A DNA stretch of 64,000 nt. Origin: Brachycybe producta. Taxonomy: Eukaryota; Arthropoda; Diplopoda; Playtdesmida; Andrognathidae. Both the position numbers and the translations under genes were made by a program. Positions 34,815 to 47,053 of the stretch are shown in pieces (position 1 is the stretch's first letter; the number at the start of each line of letters is the position of its first letter). The DNA lies in the NCBI GenBank assembly GCA_036925085.1, contig JAUPFP010000092.1:470815-534814 (forward strand). Reading direction: 5' to 3'. Below the pieces are notes generated by a model that saw nothing but the letters and a program-made list of their open reading frames with translations, did no database searches and was not told the DNA's origin.

Positions 34815-35010
34815 GTATTTTAGAAATTAGAATAGTTGGTGATAATGTTAAAAGTGTTTTCATGATGATATCTTCAAAAATAGTTTTTCATGAAATGTCA
34901 GTGCAAAACCCCCTCCAAAAACATGTCATTTTCAAAATGAACTATAAAATGTTTATTTTTTAAGATATTGCCATGAAAACACTTTTAGCATAATCTTCCA
35001 CCATTCTAGT
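34815..35010. repeat. PAL-A foldback copy 4
   Basis: TATTTTAGAAATTAGAATAG and TTTTCATGATGATATCTTCA at the left are answered at the right by TTTTTAAGATATTGCCATGA, AAACACTTTTAGC and ATTCTAGTTTTAAAAACA. It lies upstream of the polycystin gene. Just beyond, GTGGCGCCATCCAATGG (35,110) recurs as GTGGCGCCATCCGAGGG at 36,873, so the copies share flanking repeat sequence. Confidence 0.75.
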
Positions 35011-35522
35011 TTTAAAAACAAATAGAATTTTTTTTATCCTGATATTTGTTAAAAAAAATGTTTCCTTGACGTTTTTGCGTTCAAATATTTCCAAAAACGC
35101 TATGGAGAGTGGCGCCATCCAATGGAACAAAGACAAAATAAATATGTATTCAGCCACCTGAAATAAACTAGCTTATTATAAAGATCTTGTCGAGGGGAGT
35201 ACGAATATGCAAACTTGTTTTCGGGAGAAACACGAAAATCGTATAAAAACGCGTGCAAAAGTTAGAATTTACTGTACATGCAGTAACAGGCTTACAGCTT
35301 AACCTACTCTTTGGATCTATGTTGCTGCGAATTAGCACAGTGCAGCTGTCTTTACACTTTTTTCTTCTTTCATCTAGTTTGATATATCATAAGTTTAAAC
35401 TTCTCTTTATAAGATAATTCTAAGAAGCTGAAGAACTGAAATCTCTGCATTTTGCGTGCCCAAGCAAAAATATAATCAGGTTACGCGTGAATTCATAAAG
35501 ACTTCTTGTTTTGAATATTGAA

Positions 35523-38500
35523 ATGGAACCAGAAATAGAAGAGGAAGTTGAAAGTGGACGTCAACGTCTCTTTAACCAAAGTAAAATATTTGAAATAACA
35601 CTGATATTCGTCCATTCATTTTCCATTGAACATTTTTTTTTTGTGGTTTTCTTTTGAAGTTTTCTGTTGTTCTACTCTTCGTGACGGTGCCGCTCACGAT
35701 ATGTCAAGAACTTCTTGCCGACATCTCGTCACTTACTTTGTCTATCTAACCGTCACTGTGATAGGTAATATACGACCAAATTTGTATCTATGATATAAGG
35801 TTGTTACGAATACGACGAACATTAAACACATTAATTTATTGGATCTGTATTCGTTTTAGTGGCTTTCGGGCCTAGGACGGGATATCAATATCATTTGAAC
35901 AGGGCAATTTCCGTGGCTTTTACAGAAAGAGTTTTCTCGGAACGTGCAATATATTACAATGAAATTGCGTCCGTTTCAGACGTTTGGTCGGTAAGGGCCT
36001 TTTCTTTCATTTATCGTTAGATAATTATTTGTCAATTTGATATTGGAATTTCGTTTTTGAGTTTTTCGAAAAAAAATGATACTTTGCTTCAGAATGTATA
36101 CAATTTTTCCTCAATCAAGGCACAGCTGTTTTATAATTATCAAGGATTTGTGTGCTCATGTATGCTCGTACTAAGTTAGTTGAAGGTTTGGCGTTTATTT
36201 GCATTTATTTGGTCTTGATGGACCAACATTATTGTTGTGTAATCTAAAAAGCGTTCTTTACACTTGAAGTTAACTTTTTAGACAAAGTTCTAAGTGTTTT
36301 AGAAACTAGAAAAGTAACTAAATACCATAGGCCTTCCTCGAGCCCAATAAAACATTCTGAAATGATGGCTTTTAAAACTTTTTTTCTTATAAAAAGGTAT
36401 CATTTTTAGAAGGTTCTGAAATAACGTTCGAAACATCTATAGTATTATTTGAACGCAAAAACGTCAAACGAACGTTTTTTTTTAGAAACAACATTATGAA
36501 AAAATTCAAATTGTTTTCAAAACTAGAAAGGTGAAAGATTATGCTAGACGTATTTTTCATGGCAATATCTTAAATAATAAACATTTTATAGTTCAGTTTG
36601 AAAATGACCTGGTTTTGGGTTTTTTTCATTCGCATTTCATAAAAAACAATTTTCGCCTTTTTCAAACTGTCATAAAAAGTTTATTTTAAAAGATATCATC
36701 ATGAATAAACTTTTAGCATTATAAATAACAATTCTAGTTTCTAAAACACTCAATTTTTTGTACTGTTTCTACTGAAAAACATTCACTTGAAAAACACAAT
36801 TTCTCAAAATCGCTGGTGGGGAAGTGGCCTCCGCCACTGCAGTGGCTATATGTTCTATATAGCCACTGTAGTGGCGCCATCCGAGGGTACAAAAATAACT
36901 TAAATATCCATTTAGCCACCTTAAAGAGTTAATTTAAGGGTCTGGAATAAATGGAATCTTATGTTGGAGTTCAAAGTGAAAATATGTGACAAGTGCATAC
37001 CATTGTGTGGAACCGGCTATACAGAAACAGTTTTTTTTACTTCGCCTAAAACTATTGATTTTATAGTTTTTGAGTGAAGTGGCCATTCCGAATTTGTTTC
37101 CAACCATAAATGAAGGGGGTGAAAACGCTTCGACTTCCAAGTACATCATAAATGAAAATTATTTGTTGGGACATGCGAGATTAAGACAGCTGCGAGTTCG
37201 GAATGATTCTTGTAAAATCCACGAAGATTTCAGGCCATACGTGTTTGCTTGTTACGACAAGTATTCGTCAGACAACGAAGACCGAACTGTGTTCGGCCTT
37301 GTTAATGGAACAGCGTAAGACTTAAGTTTATAAAATTCGCTATTGAATAAATTTCACGTTTTCTATTGTGTTAGGTGGACATATCACGCGAGTGAAGAAT
37401 TAGACGGGAGTTCTTTTTGGGGACTTCATGGATTTTATGAAGGTTCTGGTTATTATGAGGACTTTGGTCCGACTTACGAAGATGCCGAAAGGAAGCTCTA
37501 TCTTCTGATAGACAATCATTGGATTCGTAGAGCGACTCGCGTCGTATTTATGGATTTTACGGTCTACAACACAAACTTGAACCTTTTTTCCATTGTTAAG
37601 TAAGTTTTGGCTTGCTGAAACAACCGAATTCATTTCATTTTTTTTACTCGGTGCCTTGAAACAATAATATCTGATCATTGTCAGAAGGTCATAAATATTT
37701 ATTTATAATGATATCAACCAAAAAAAAACATATCCTCTTCCTCTTCTATTTTTGATTACACTTTCTATTTTTTATTAAAATTCCGAGGAAATGGCTGGCA
37801 TAATTAAGAAAGTCTTACATATGTGCTTTACAATTGCTTGACATATTACGGCGGTTAGCGTTCATTTTATGGTGTTCAGTTAAAGTTATTTGGAAATGCG
37901 CTCATGTGTGTTAAGTCACCAAACCAAAATTTTACGTTCAAAAATGTTTCTCTTCATTGAAGGAATAGGACTTAACATGGTATATACCACCAACTTGCAG
38001 CAGATGTGTAAAACTGTGAACTTAACACTGTTTATCGCTGATAGAACTTGACAAGCTGATTAATAAGATGTAAAAATCGTGTATTTAAAAAAATGTGAAT
38101 TAATATAGTTTAAATCTGAAGCACTGAAATGGTTTGCTTTAAGTTAACATTCGAACGTCAATATGCTTCATAATGCTTGACATGACCTACATGTTAGATT
38201 GCTTTTACATTTAACGGCAGCTAGTGTGTTTGAGGACATTCACTCTTGCTACAGCAACTAAAGTCGTATGATTGCTGTATACGAGTCACGAGTGTATATT
38301 AAATATGCAACTTTTTTACTTTTTTAGTTTCAAATAGATTTAAATGTTGAAATTCTTTTTTAAAAAAAAAAACAATTCTCATTTTTGTTGTTCACCATAT
38401 CCAAAAATGAAAAAAAAAAATGAAACTACTTCGGGCCGTATTTTTGTCGAGATGCAACAAAAAGATCGTCACGCGTTCTTAATGTTGCTCTTGTTTAGAT

Positions 38501-41500
38501 TTATAATGGAGCTGCCTGCAACAGGTGGCGTTTGGCCATCCATCAGGATACAATCTGTTAAGTTGCTTCATTTTGTCAACGCTTTTGATTATTTCCTCTT
38601 CGTTTGTGAAATAATCTTCTGTGTTTTTACAACGTATTACTTATTCGAAGAGTTTATCGAAGTGAGATTTGTTTTTTATGTTGAATTTATACTTCCAGGT
38701 TAGTCTTTTTTCATCTCGTTTGTAATTTCAGATACGAAGATACGGTATGCATTATTTTAAATTTTATTGGAATTTTGTCGATCTTTGCATTTTATTTGTA
38801 AGTAATCATTTTGCTATAATATTCAGAAGAGAAAAGAAAAAAAACGAAGCGGATTTAATTATTTTTCGTGTTTTTTTCACTTTTAAGATGTCATTGGCCT
38901 GCATAATATTCAATGTGTATCGTTTCGTTCGCATTAACGAAATGTTGGATAGATTGCTTACCGATTCCGAACACTATCCCTCGTTTGTCGTTCTTGGAAT
39001 GTGGCAGATGATTTACGAGATTTTTGTTGGCGTACTGGTATTCTTCAGTTGGGTGAAGGTATTTTTCATATAGTAAAATTAACAGAAAAGGTGTATTTTA
39101 CTATTTTTGCATAAAATGCAGCTACGGAGTTGCACTTTTAGGGTTAAGTATGTATGTTTCCATAATATCGTTGTTTAATCTATTAAAAGGTTTTTAAATA
39201 CATGAATTTCAACAAGACAATGACCCAACTTTCAAATACACTAACAAAGGTACACTGAAACATGATTATATTTTGGTTAACACAAATTTGTAACTTATCT
39301 TTTGTCTGTTCTTTACTAATAGTGTGCGAAAGATGTTAGTGGCTTTGCCGTCATGTTTTTCATTGTTTTTCTTGCTTATGCTCAGTTGGGCTACTTGGTG
39401 TTTGGGACGCAACTTTATGACTTCAGTCAATTTCATTTAGCCATGTGAGTGACTCGTATGGAGTCGTACTGGTGAGGTGAAGGGTTATAAAAATAAATGT
39501 GAGCATTTGTTTCTGAGCATGAGAAGCACAGAGTAAAAAGTAATCCTCATGAGCCCAATGGTCAGAGTTGTTTTTAGTAGCCAAGTATTTATTCAGGTTT
39601 TGAATTAACTTTATGAATAAAGTGGCACACATGATTCAAATAAGTATTTCCTCTCAAAAAAGGAAAACAGACCGGGATGAGACTGGCTGACATTTTATAT
39701 TGTTGGGATGAAGTCAGTAAAAAGTATTTTTTAAAAATATTTGTAAGCTCTCACGACTTCTGGTTGAAATGAAGTTTTGTGATTTTGGTCGCTCAGGACA
39801 AAATTTACTCACTTTTAGAAAAAAAAGGTACTTCGAAGTAAATGTACCTTGAAATTACAATCTTTAAAGTAAGAATGCATATAGACATATATTGATGACA
39901 TTTGTCATAAACACATTTTTCTGATATTAATTAAGTAATGAACTTTGTGGGGGGTTTTTTGACAGCACTGTGCAAACCCTAGTATACTTTATGAAAATGC
40001 TCAAATTAATGTTCAAATTAAACAAAGACCGTACACTAACCTTTTTTTTTATAAGAGAAAAAATATTTTTTTTATCTTATGCTCATGCTTCAGGAGCAAT
40101 TGCTTCATTTTTATTCATATGGCCCAATATATTTGTGTGTAAAGCGTTTATTTATGTTTTCCCTTGTATTCAAGATTCACTCTGTTTCGCACCATTCTGG
40201 GAGATTTCGACTTTAATTCGTTACAAAGAACATATCGCATCATGGGTCCGATATACTTTTTCTGTTTCATTTTTTGTGTATTCTTCGTTCTTTTAGTAAG
40301 TTAAAACATTTAAAGAACAACTAACATTTTTTAAACAAAAATAATTTCAATAAATAATTAAATTAAAAATTACTTTATGATCGTGCAGTCATTCATTGCA
40401 AAATTGAATTGAAATTGAATGGAATTAAACGAGTTATTCCGAATTAAGCAACATTAAGACTGAAATTGAAGGTGCTTTGGAAATTAGACAAGAGAACGAA
40501 TAACTCAAGATGGTTTTCGTGGTGATACTTCTAATGATAAACTTTTTATTTGAATTTCGCATTCTAGATTTTTTGTTTTTTTCAAAGAAAAAAAGTCGTC
40601 TAAAAAACTTCAAAATTTGTTGTTTTCAAACTGCCATAAAAGTGTATTTTTTACGAACATCATTATAAAAATTATCATTGAGTGATTTAGTTACTTTCCT
40701 AGTTTCTAACTCTGTTAAAGGTTTTTCTTAGTGTTTCCAAGTCAAGCAACCAAAGCCACTTGTTAATTTTAAGAGTTCTACTTACGTTTTGGCATGCATT
40801 GAATCAGCATGATTAGATTGCGACTGATTAGATTTGAAAAAATAAATCGATAATCAATATAAAATAATACAAAATTCTTATACACGCGTCTTTCTTTTTT
40901 TAGAACATGTTTCTAGCAATCATAAGCGATGCATATTCTGACGTAAAATCCATTGTTGGCCAAGAAGTACATTTGCCAGAATTTGTCCAGTTCTTAAAAA
41001 AGGTTTTGTGCTCATTGAGCTTCTTAATTAAATTTCTTTGACGGCACCATCTATTTAAATTTTTAGATATATGCTAAAATCCAAAAAGTCATCTACAAGA
41101 CGGAAGTACATAGATTCGACAGCAACGCACAAGAAAAGTACAAACTGGATATTTAAAAAAAAATAATTTAAAGAAGGTAAACTGTTTTTATTTGCATTCT
41201 AGTGAAAGCAATGGCGGCGATACATCAGAAATACAGATTAACCAAACGGTAAATTCATTTCTTTTCTTGTTTCTATCAATTAATTTATATCGTGAATTTA
41301 TAATAGTCTGAAGTTGCAGTAAACCAAACAGATGGTGTGAATAATGAAGATAATTATTCAGATGTTCGCCAAAAGATTGAACGGTAAATATTTCGGTTTA
41401 CAAAATTCAGTTTTGCAAGACTCTTTGACATTTATTTCATGATAGTTGATCGAATACTTTAGCTTGTCAAATGGTCTCGGTGAACTCGAGCATGAAATGG

Positions 41501-41607
41501 TTCAAGTTCAAGAAGTTCTTTTAACAAAACTTGTAACAATTCAGGATCTTGTCAATACGCTTATTACTAACTCTACAATCGAAAGACAGAGATACAGTTC
41601 AAAGTGA
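35523..41607 (+). CDS. PKD2: Polycystin-2 (TRPP) cation channel, short form
   Basis: Sixteen exons join in phase: 35523-35580, 35660-35764, 35860-35990, 37067-37314, 37375-37599, 38499-38661, 38732-38797, 38888-39058, 39190-39249, 39323-39444, 40175-40295, 40904-41002, 41067-41137, 41203-41248, 41307-41383 and 41463-41607. The 635-residue product has a first helix near residues 38-56, a large extracellular polycystin (TOP) domain containing [38 protein letters not shown] and [20 protein letters not shown], then [11 protein letters not shown] at the second helix. Helices S2-S5 follow, then TLFRTILGD with the LGD selectivity filter (about 458-460), and S6 with [18 protein letters not shown]. 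The last 45 residues ([20 protein letters not shown] and on) form a likely coiled coil for oligomerisation. Family channels act in cilia, endoplasmic reticulum or plasma membrane as non-selective, calcium-permeable pores. Compared with human PKD2 (968) it lacks the long N-terminus and the EF-hand region; its size is near PKD2L2. Introns carry PAL-A copies. Confidence 0.94.
36288..36752. repeat. PAL-A copies 5a and 5b
   Basis: A left-arm fragment (AGTGTTTTAGAAACTAGAAA, 36,289) precedes a complete copy at 36,508-36,752. That copy runs from TTTTCAAAACTAGAAAGGTG through CATAAAAAGTTTATTTTAAA and AGATATCATCATGAATAAAC to TTCTAGTTTCTAAAACACTC. Both lie in polycystin intron 3. Confidence 0.85.
37600..38498. 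other. Polycystin intron 5, no further feature
   Basis: About 900 bp of A+T-rich intron. I see no repeat family member or exon in it. Confidence 0.6.
40470..40725. repeat. PAL-A foldback copy 6
   Basis: Degenerate arms: GTGCTTTGGAAATTAGACAA and GGTTTTCGTGGTGATACTTC at the left, GTTTTCAAACTGCCATAAAA, then ATTTAGTTACTTTCCTAGTT at the right. It lies in the polycystin intron between the exon with the pore filter and the S6 exon. Confidence 0.65.
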
Positions 41608-41734
41608 CCGTAGTTCGTTATATTTTGTGTTGAAAAATGTTTGCTGAACTTAAAATGATACTAGTTGTTTTGTAAAGAGTTTGTGGCTGAGTATGTTTGT
41701 GTTTCAGCTTTTTAGAAGCGATTTTGAATAGAAA

Positions 41735-41780
41735 TTAAACATATTTTAGAAACTAGAAGAGTAAAAAGACAGGATGTAAG
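41735..41780. repeat. PAL-A arm fragment
   Basis: ATTTTAGAAACTAGAAGAGT is a lone left-arm core between the convergent 3' ends of the polycystin and FMO genes, which are only about 250 bp apart. Confidence 0.6.
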
Positions 41781-41858
41781 CATATTTTCTTATTTGTGGC
41801 TACTAAATAGAGGAGTTAACTTTCGTTTTTTGAAATTTAAATAAATTAATTTATGATT

Positions 41859-44800
41859 TTAAAGACATTTTTTTTTCACATAAAGAGCTCCAATGCATGC
41901 AATCCCAGTTAAAACCATGAAACGCCACAAAGTTGTACTGAACCCGCTGTCGCAACTTGGAATTTCACTATGGTAGTTGACTTTTGTGTTAAACGGAGCT
42001 TTCATTCTATCATAAACGGTTAGAATGCATCTTCGAGCTCCGGACCATGCGTTTGGTCCTGTCAGTCGGAACTGATAGGGAAGAGAGGGTCCGAACAAAA
42101 GGCTACGAAAGAGTTTGTGGTCAGTGAAGAAAAGTTTGAAAAGATTAGGTTTACATCTCAATTCCATTGCTAGTTTGTCCGAGTATGTCACAAAGTCCAC
42201 TTCTATGGTATGCCTTGCACTGTTAACATATCTAGTTCGGTTTATTTCATTATATTCGTTTATTTCAGCCAGTTGTTTTTCTTTGCTGGGTAATTTGATT
42301 TTTCCTTTAAATACTTGAAGAAACCAACGGCTCTGAAGTTCGGCTACAGGAATAATGGGACCGTTTGGTTGGATCATTCCGATAACGGCTAAAGTCGGAT
42401 GGGTCGTGAGGTTCGGTGGCAATATTCTGTTATAAAGTTCAATTTTGTTATTATGAATTGATACGTCGTTTTTGTCAAGGAAGGGAAGTTTGTATTCGTA
42501 TCCAGTGGCCAATATTACGAAGTTTACTTCGTACTCTTTCTCTTCTTCACCCTTGAAGACGACCCCCTTTTCGGTGAAATAGCTTATGTCACCTTTGACC
42601 ATGACAGTTCCATACAGTATACAAGTTGCAAGAAAGTCAGTTATTGTTGGATGTTGAGCATAAAAACGATGACGTGGTTTTAAGTTATAGAGAGCGAGAT
42701 CGCAATTGGAGCTGAGCTGTAATCATACAAAATACGAATACATTTCATGTTAGGAATGGAATTATTCATATTGCCATATATAGACTAACGCTTTTTTTTA
42801 CTTAACTTACGGATTTTTCTACCATGTTGGTATGATACTTAGGAAAGTATTTTTGAATTAATGCGTTGTATCGAGATAAAACAAAGTCGGCCGGCATTCC
42901 ATTCGCTCCTAATCGAGGGAAAAGCCACGAACCTCTCCTTGTACTTATATACACCTGGAAGAAACGAAAGTTTTGTTTTTATTTAAGGGTTTTTTTTACA
43001 GACAAGTTACTTTTATTGGTTATGTTGAACTGCAAAAAGTAGTGGAAAACGACGACCTGTGGTTGTGTTATGGTCGACCATGTTTTGCTATGGAAAGCGT
43101 CGGGACCTTTTCACAGATATTGACTGATCCCCGCCACTGACCATAGCATTTCTTGTTTTTAAATATGGATCACTTGCCAACCACCTGTCAAGCGTCTACA
43201 ACGGAGCAACACTAACAAAAGTGTTTTCTTGTTAGAGATCATTTTGTCTGCGTAGCTACCGAGGCCGTTCCTGTCGTCTATTACGAACACATTTTTGCAG
43301 TTCATTAAACTATTCTATCACCGCCTTAAAACCACTGGCCGTCGATTTTGGCTTCTATTGGTTTGTACTAAAAAGTCGCTCGTCATTTTTGTGATTTTTG
43401 ATTAGATATCTATGCAAATTCATGTATTTAGCTTTCAAAGTGTATCTGAAAGTTGAAGAGTTAATGTATCGATCAAGCGATATCTTTTTTTTTTAAAAAG
43501 ATACTGTATCTTTGAATAGAAGCATAAGGATCGAAAATAATTATTTTATTTTTTATGACTATATGGACATGCATGATTGTATGGCAACAAAAGCATTTTA
43601 TTTGTTTTATGAGGAAATAGTTTTCAAACCATAGTTATTCTGGTGTTTAAGGAGCAACGTGCAAGTAGAATGGAAAACCACTTAATAGTATTTACATTTT
43701 AATATCTTTCAAAGTGAACTTTTTATGGACACACATTAAGCATCTGAGATGAAGATTTTGTCTTATTTTATGAAAATACTCTGAAGTGATTGATTTACCC
43801 TTCTAGTTTTTAAAACACTTAAGTTTCTCTTCATTTTGTACCTCAAAGACAAGACTACTGTAATCTGATTTCGAACGATGTTTTTTACACTTTAAACCCA
43901 CATTAAAGCGAAAATCCTCACTTATTACAAAAAAAGGTTATTTTCAATGATCTATTTCATTAAAAAAAACGTTACCACTTAATTTAGAAATTTACTGGTC
44001 AGTTTTCAAATACTGGTTCTAACTTGCCCATACTTGAATATTTCGGCGCAAATTGTGTCTGAACAAAATTCAACTAAAAAACTCCAATTCTTTCTTATTT
44101 TCGTTTTTATACCTGATTGCAAACATAGCTTAATTCTGTGGCAACATCTGCCGCAGAATTTCCAATACCAACTACAAGAACATTCTTTCCATTGAGATTG
44201 GCAAAAGAACTGTCTTTGTATGACTGAGTATGCATGATAACGCCACTGAATTTTGATTGTCCTGGAAATGTCGGTACATTTGGATAGTTGTGGTGTCCTA
44301 CGCAGACCATAACTGCCGAAGATCGTACCATTGTCTCAACTCCCTGCTAAACGAAAAGTTAAAATGGGTGAAATCGTATAGTTTTTTTTATGTTGAAGCA
44401 AAATGATGAGACTTTTCTTTTGAAGATAATTGTTTCAAAACACTTTAAGATTTATTTGGAAACTAGAGTAGTAAATGATGATGATACAGAGATTTTTTTT
44501 ATTTCTCATATTTTTTTTTAAAAAAATAAACTTTTATGGCAGTTTCACAGAGACGAAATTTGAATCTTTTTGATTAACAAAAATGTTGAAAAAGTTTTGA
44601 AATTGCTATGAAACGTTTATTTTTCAAAAAATATTTTAATATTCTTTGTTTAATTTTTAAGTTTCAAATAAATTACAAAATTCGCCTGTAATTTTCTTTA
44701 AGAGAGTATTGTCATTTTTTTTATGGAACATGTTTGAAAAAACTTCTTATTTTACAAAATCACGAAGTGAAGTTTTCCCGCTCTATACGAACAATTATTC

Positions 44801-45412
44801 CAATGTGTTTAAAATTTGTTTTCAGAACACAAAGTATCCAGAGTTAGATTTCACATTTTAAAATGAAAGTAAATTGTTGTAGTAACTCAGATGCATTGCG
44901 CATATCATAAATGAAAATATATTCATGCCTTGTTTTGAACAGTAACTGTCCATTCTCCAGTTTTTTCATAGTCTTTTGCTTTGGACACCTTGATTACTTG
45001 GTGCTCGAATCGGATGTGACCAAGTAGTTTGAAGTGCTCTACATACTTTTCCAAGTAGCTAATGTACTTGGAGTGATGCATGTAGTTAGGATATTCAGGA
45101 GGTGGTGGGAAATCACTCATGGCACACATTTCTTTACTCGTATTGAGAACGGTTGATCGAGCGGTTGAAACCACATCATTATCACCATCATCTGCACTGT
45201 CTCTGAAAACATTTAGTTACAAAACATTATGTAATTGACTAATTGTAATTATTATATATACTTATATCTGATATGGTCAACCTGAAACGCCATAATCCTC
45301 CTGTATTATCCGCTTTCTCAAAACATATGGCATCTAGTCCTTCTTCTTTGCACGTTTTCAGTGCTATCATGCCAGTAAAACCAGCTCCAATAATTACGAT
45401 CGGGTGTTTCAT
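41859..45412 (-). CDS. FMO: Flavin-containing monooxygenase
   Basis: Five minus-strand exons join in phase: 45412-45282, 45202-44929, 44346-44113, 42954-42811 and 42716-41859, giving 546 residues, the usual FMO length. The FAD site is VIIGAGFTG (Gly9, Gly11, Gly14) with the downstream DNTGGLWRF. SKEMCAMSDFPPPPEYPNYM matches the conserved FMO N-terminal segment. The FMO fingerprint FSGVIMHTQSY fits FxGxxxHxxxY at residues 168-178. The NADPH site is VVGIGNSAAD (195-202), and LATGYEY (330-336) is the later FMO signature. The last 20 residues, starting near FMVLTGIACIGALYV and ending in basic KKK, form a membrane anchor. FMOs oxidise nitrogen- or sulfur-containing substrates at the endoplasmic reticulum using NADPH and oxygen. 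The start is the ATG at 45,412; an in-frame TTG 18 bases upstream is not preferred. The intron after exon 2 appears to use a GC donor. Introns hold two PAL-A copies. Confidence 0.95.
43615..43880. repeat. PAL-A foldback copy 7
   Basis: The outer left arm TTTCAAACCATAGTTATTCT, then GTTTAAGGAGCAACGTGCAA, pairs with TTCTCTTCATTTTGTACCTC and AATCTGATTTCGAA at the right. TTACCCTTCTAGTTTTTAAA marks the core. The inner left core is partly deleted. It is in FMO intron 3. Confidence 0.8.
44440..44670. repeat. PAL-A foldback copy 8
   Basis: TTTATTTGGAAACTAGAGTA at the left, ATAAACTTTTATGGCAGTTT in the middle and AAATTGCTATGAAACGTTTA at the right show the PAL-A order. The right arm is degraded. It is in FMO intron 2, the intron with the GC donor. 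Confidence 0.6.
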
Positions 45413-45891
45413 TGTGGAATAAAGATTCAAACGAAATGGACGGAATATTTACGAACAGACTTGGCTAGCAGCTTTGATTTAAATGTTTTTCAATTCTTTA
45501 GTAGAATTCTATTTATACAAAACAGTGTAGTACGTATTATAAACAAGGTCATAATTAGCAATCGACTGTGGAAAGTTTTCTTCAAAAGCGAGAGAGCTCT
45601 ATCAATTTCCAAGAAACCTTGTTGAGAGCATAGGCCTTTTATTTTAGTATCATTAACGGAAGTACATTAATACAGTAATATTGAGGGTTATTTAAAAAAA
45701 CAGCGTTAAGACAAATAACTTTTTAAATTAATTACAATTACTAATTACATAAGTCAAAAACTATTTACAAGTATAAATTACTAAATTTGAAAAAGAAATT
45801 GCAAATTACTAAATTAAAAAAAATAATTACAACTAGTCATTTCACATTTAGCATTTGAATTTGACACTTCTTTTCAATTACAAATCACATA

Positions 45892-46334
45892 CAGGGCCGA
45901 CGAGAGGGGGGGGGGGGGAGCAGAACAAATGCTCGGAGTCTGTGCAACCTACAGGGCTCGGATCTGGATTTTTTTTTGTTTTTACAAAAAAAAAATTCAA
46001 TTTTATTATTTGTGATTTTATTGCATAATTTCTTTAATCTCTTTGTCGGTAATCTTAATACTAGTAATAAGTTAATAACAGTGTTTATAGGTCTGGGGCC
46101 CCAAAACCAAATTGACTGCACACTTTGTTTATGTATTTTAGCTGTTATCACCTGATAACAACCAACAAAATACACCTAAAAAGTCTTTGATGATTTTAAT
46201 TTATATTTTTAAATTTTATATTTATGTATACTGTAATTATATTACAGAAAAAAAAATAAAGAACTAGGCTTTTTCTGTTATGGAGCCCGGAATTATTGTT
46301 TTCCCGGGTCCCGGGCCCACTCTCGGCGGCCCTG
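45892..46334. mobile_element. hAT-like element with CAGGGCCG ends
   Basis: The left end CAGGGCCGACGAGAGGGGGG and the reverse complement of the right end, CAGGGCCGCCGAGAGTGGGC, match over about 19 bp. A G run of 14 follows at the left. The flanks ATCACATA and ACCACGTG agree at 5 of 8 positions. No transposase frame survives. Confidence 0.78.
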
Positions 46335-46481
46335 ACCACGTGATAGATGCTCTTGAAGCGGGCACGTGATAAAAATAATAAATATCTAATATAATAGTAG
46401 TATTATAGTATAGTAGTCTAATAGTCTAATATAATAGTTGCACAGAACAACTGTCCGCCGTTGCAACCCTGTATCTATTGC

Positions 46482-46694
46482 ATAGCCTCCTGTTACCTGT
46501 ATGAGACAGGCAACTGTAGACAGCTTCAGAATTTCTTTGGCTCCGCCCTTTTATGAGCGTCATCAATTTCTAATTGGTATATTACTTTGTCTGATGTCAC
46601 ATGCCTCGCGCTTTTTATTTCTAATTGGTTGACATTTGGTCTGATGCGGAGCCAAAGAAATTCTGAAGCTGTCTACAGATGCCTGTAGGAGGCT
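46482..46694. repeat. PAL-C hairpin copy B
   Basis: CATAGCCTCCTG, then GACAGGCAACTGTAGACAGC and TTCAGAATTTCTTTGGCTCC at the left pair with GGAGCCAAAGAAATTCTGAA, GCTGTCTACAGATGCCTGT and AGGAGGCTATG at the right. The core GCTCCGCCCTTTTATGAGCG, TCATCAATTTCTAATTGG and GTCTGATG is shared with copies A and C. The arm sequence is different from both. Confidence 0.88.
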
Positions 46695-46791
46695 ATGGCT
46701 AATGCGGGAATACGTACGTCATGCGCCATAGCGAAATAAAATTCAAGGTTAGAAAGAGAAAGACTTATATATTTTCAAAGCTTCAAAATAA

Positions 46792-46997
46792 TCCTGTACT
46801 ACACAGGCAAGTAAAGACAGTAAGATACAGTCGTTTGCCCGCCCCTTTTATGAGGACCGGCAACTTCTATAATTGGTTTGTTTTGTGGTTTGACGTCACA
46901 TCCCTTTTCTATTTCCTTGGTTGATATTTGGTCTGACGCTAATAAAAAGGCGGGGCAAACGACTGTATCTCCCTGTCTTTACATATGCTTGTTATGG
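46792..46997. repeat. PAL-C hairpin copy C
   Basis: ACACAGGCAAGTAAAGACAG, then ATACAGTCGTTTGCCCGCCC pairs with GGGGCAAACGACTGTATCTC and CTGTCTTTACATATGCTTGT. The core keeps CCCTTTTATGAGG, AATTGGTTTG, TTTGACGTCACATCCC, TTGGTTGATATTTGGTCTGA and AAAGGCGGGG. It lies about 100 bp from copy B in the same orientation. Confidence 0.88.
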
Positions 46998-47053
46998 GGG
47001 ACCGGGCACACGTGTCCCTCTTGAGCTCTCAAGTAATTGTCTGCACAAGTTTG

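Noticed and set aside
38344..38498. In-frame upstream extension of polycystin exon 6
   Set aside because: The acceptor at 38,497-38,498 gives an exact phase join to exon 5 and the family sequence; the extension is Lys/Asn-rich intron.
45413..45430. Upstream in-frame TTG start for FMO
   Set aside because: The ATG at 45,412 directly precedes the FAD-binding strand as in other FMOs; a TTG start is not expected in an animal nuclear gene.
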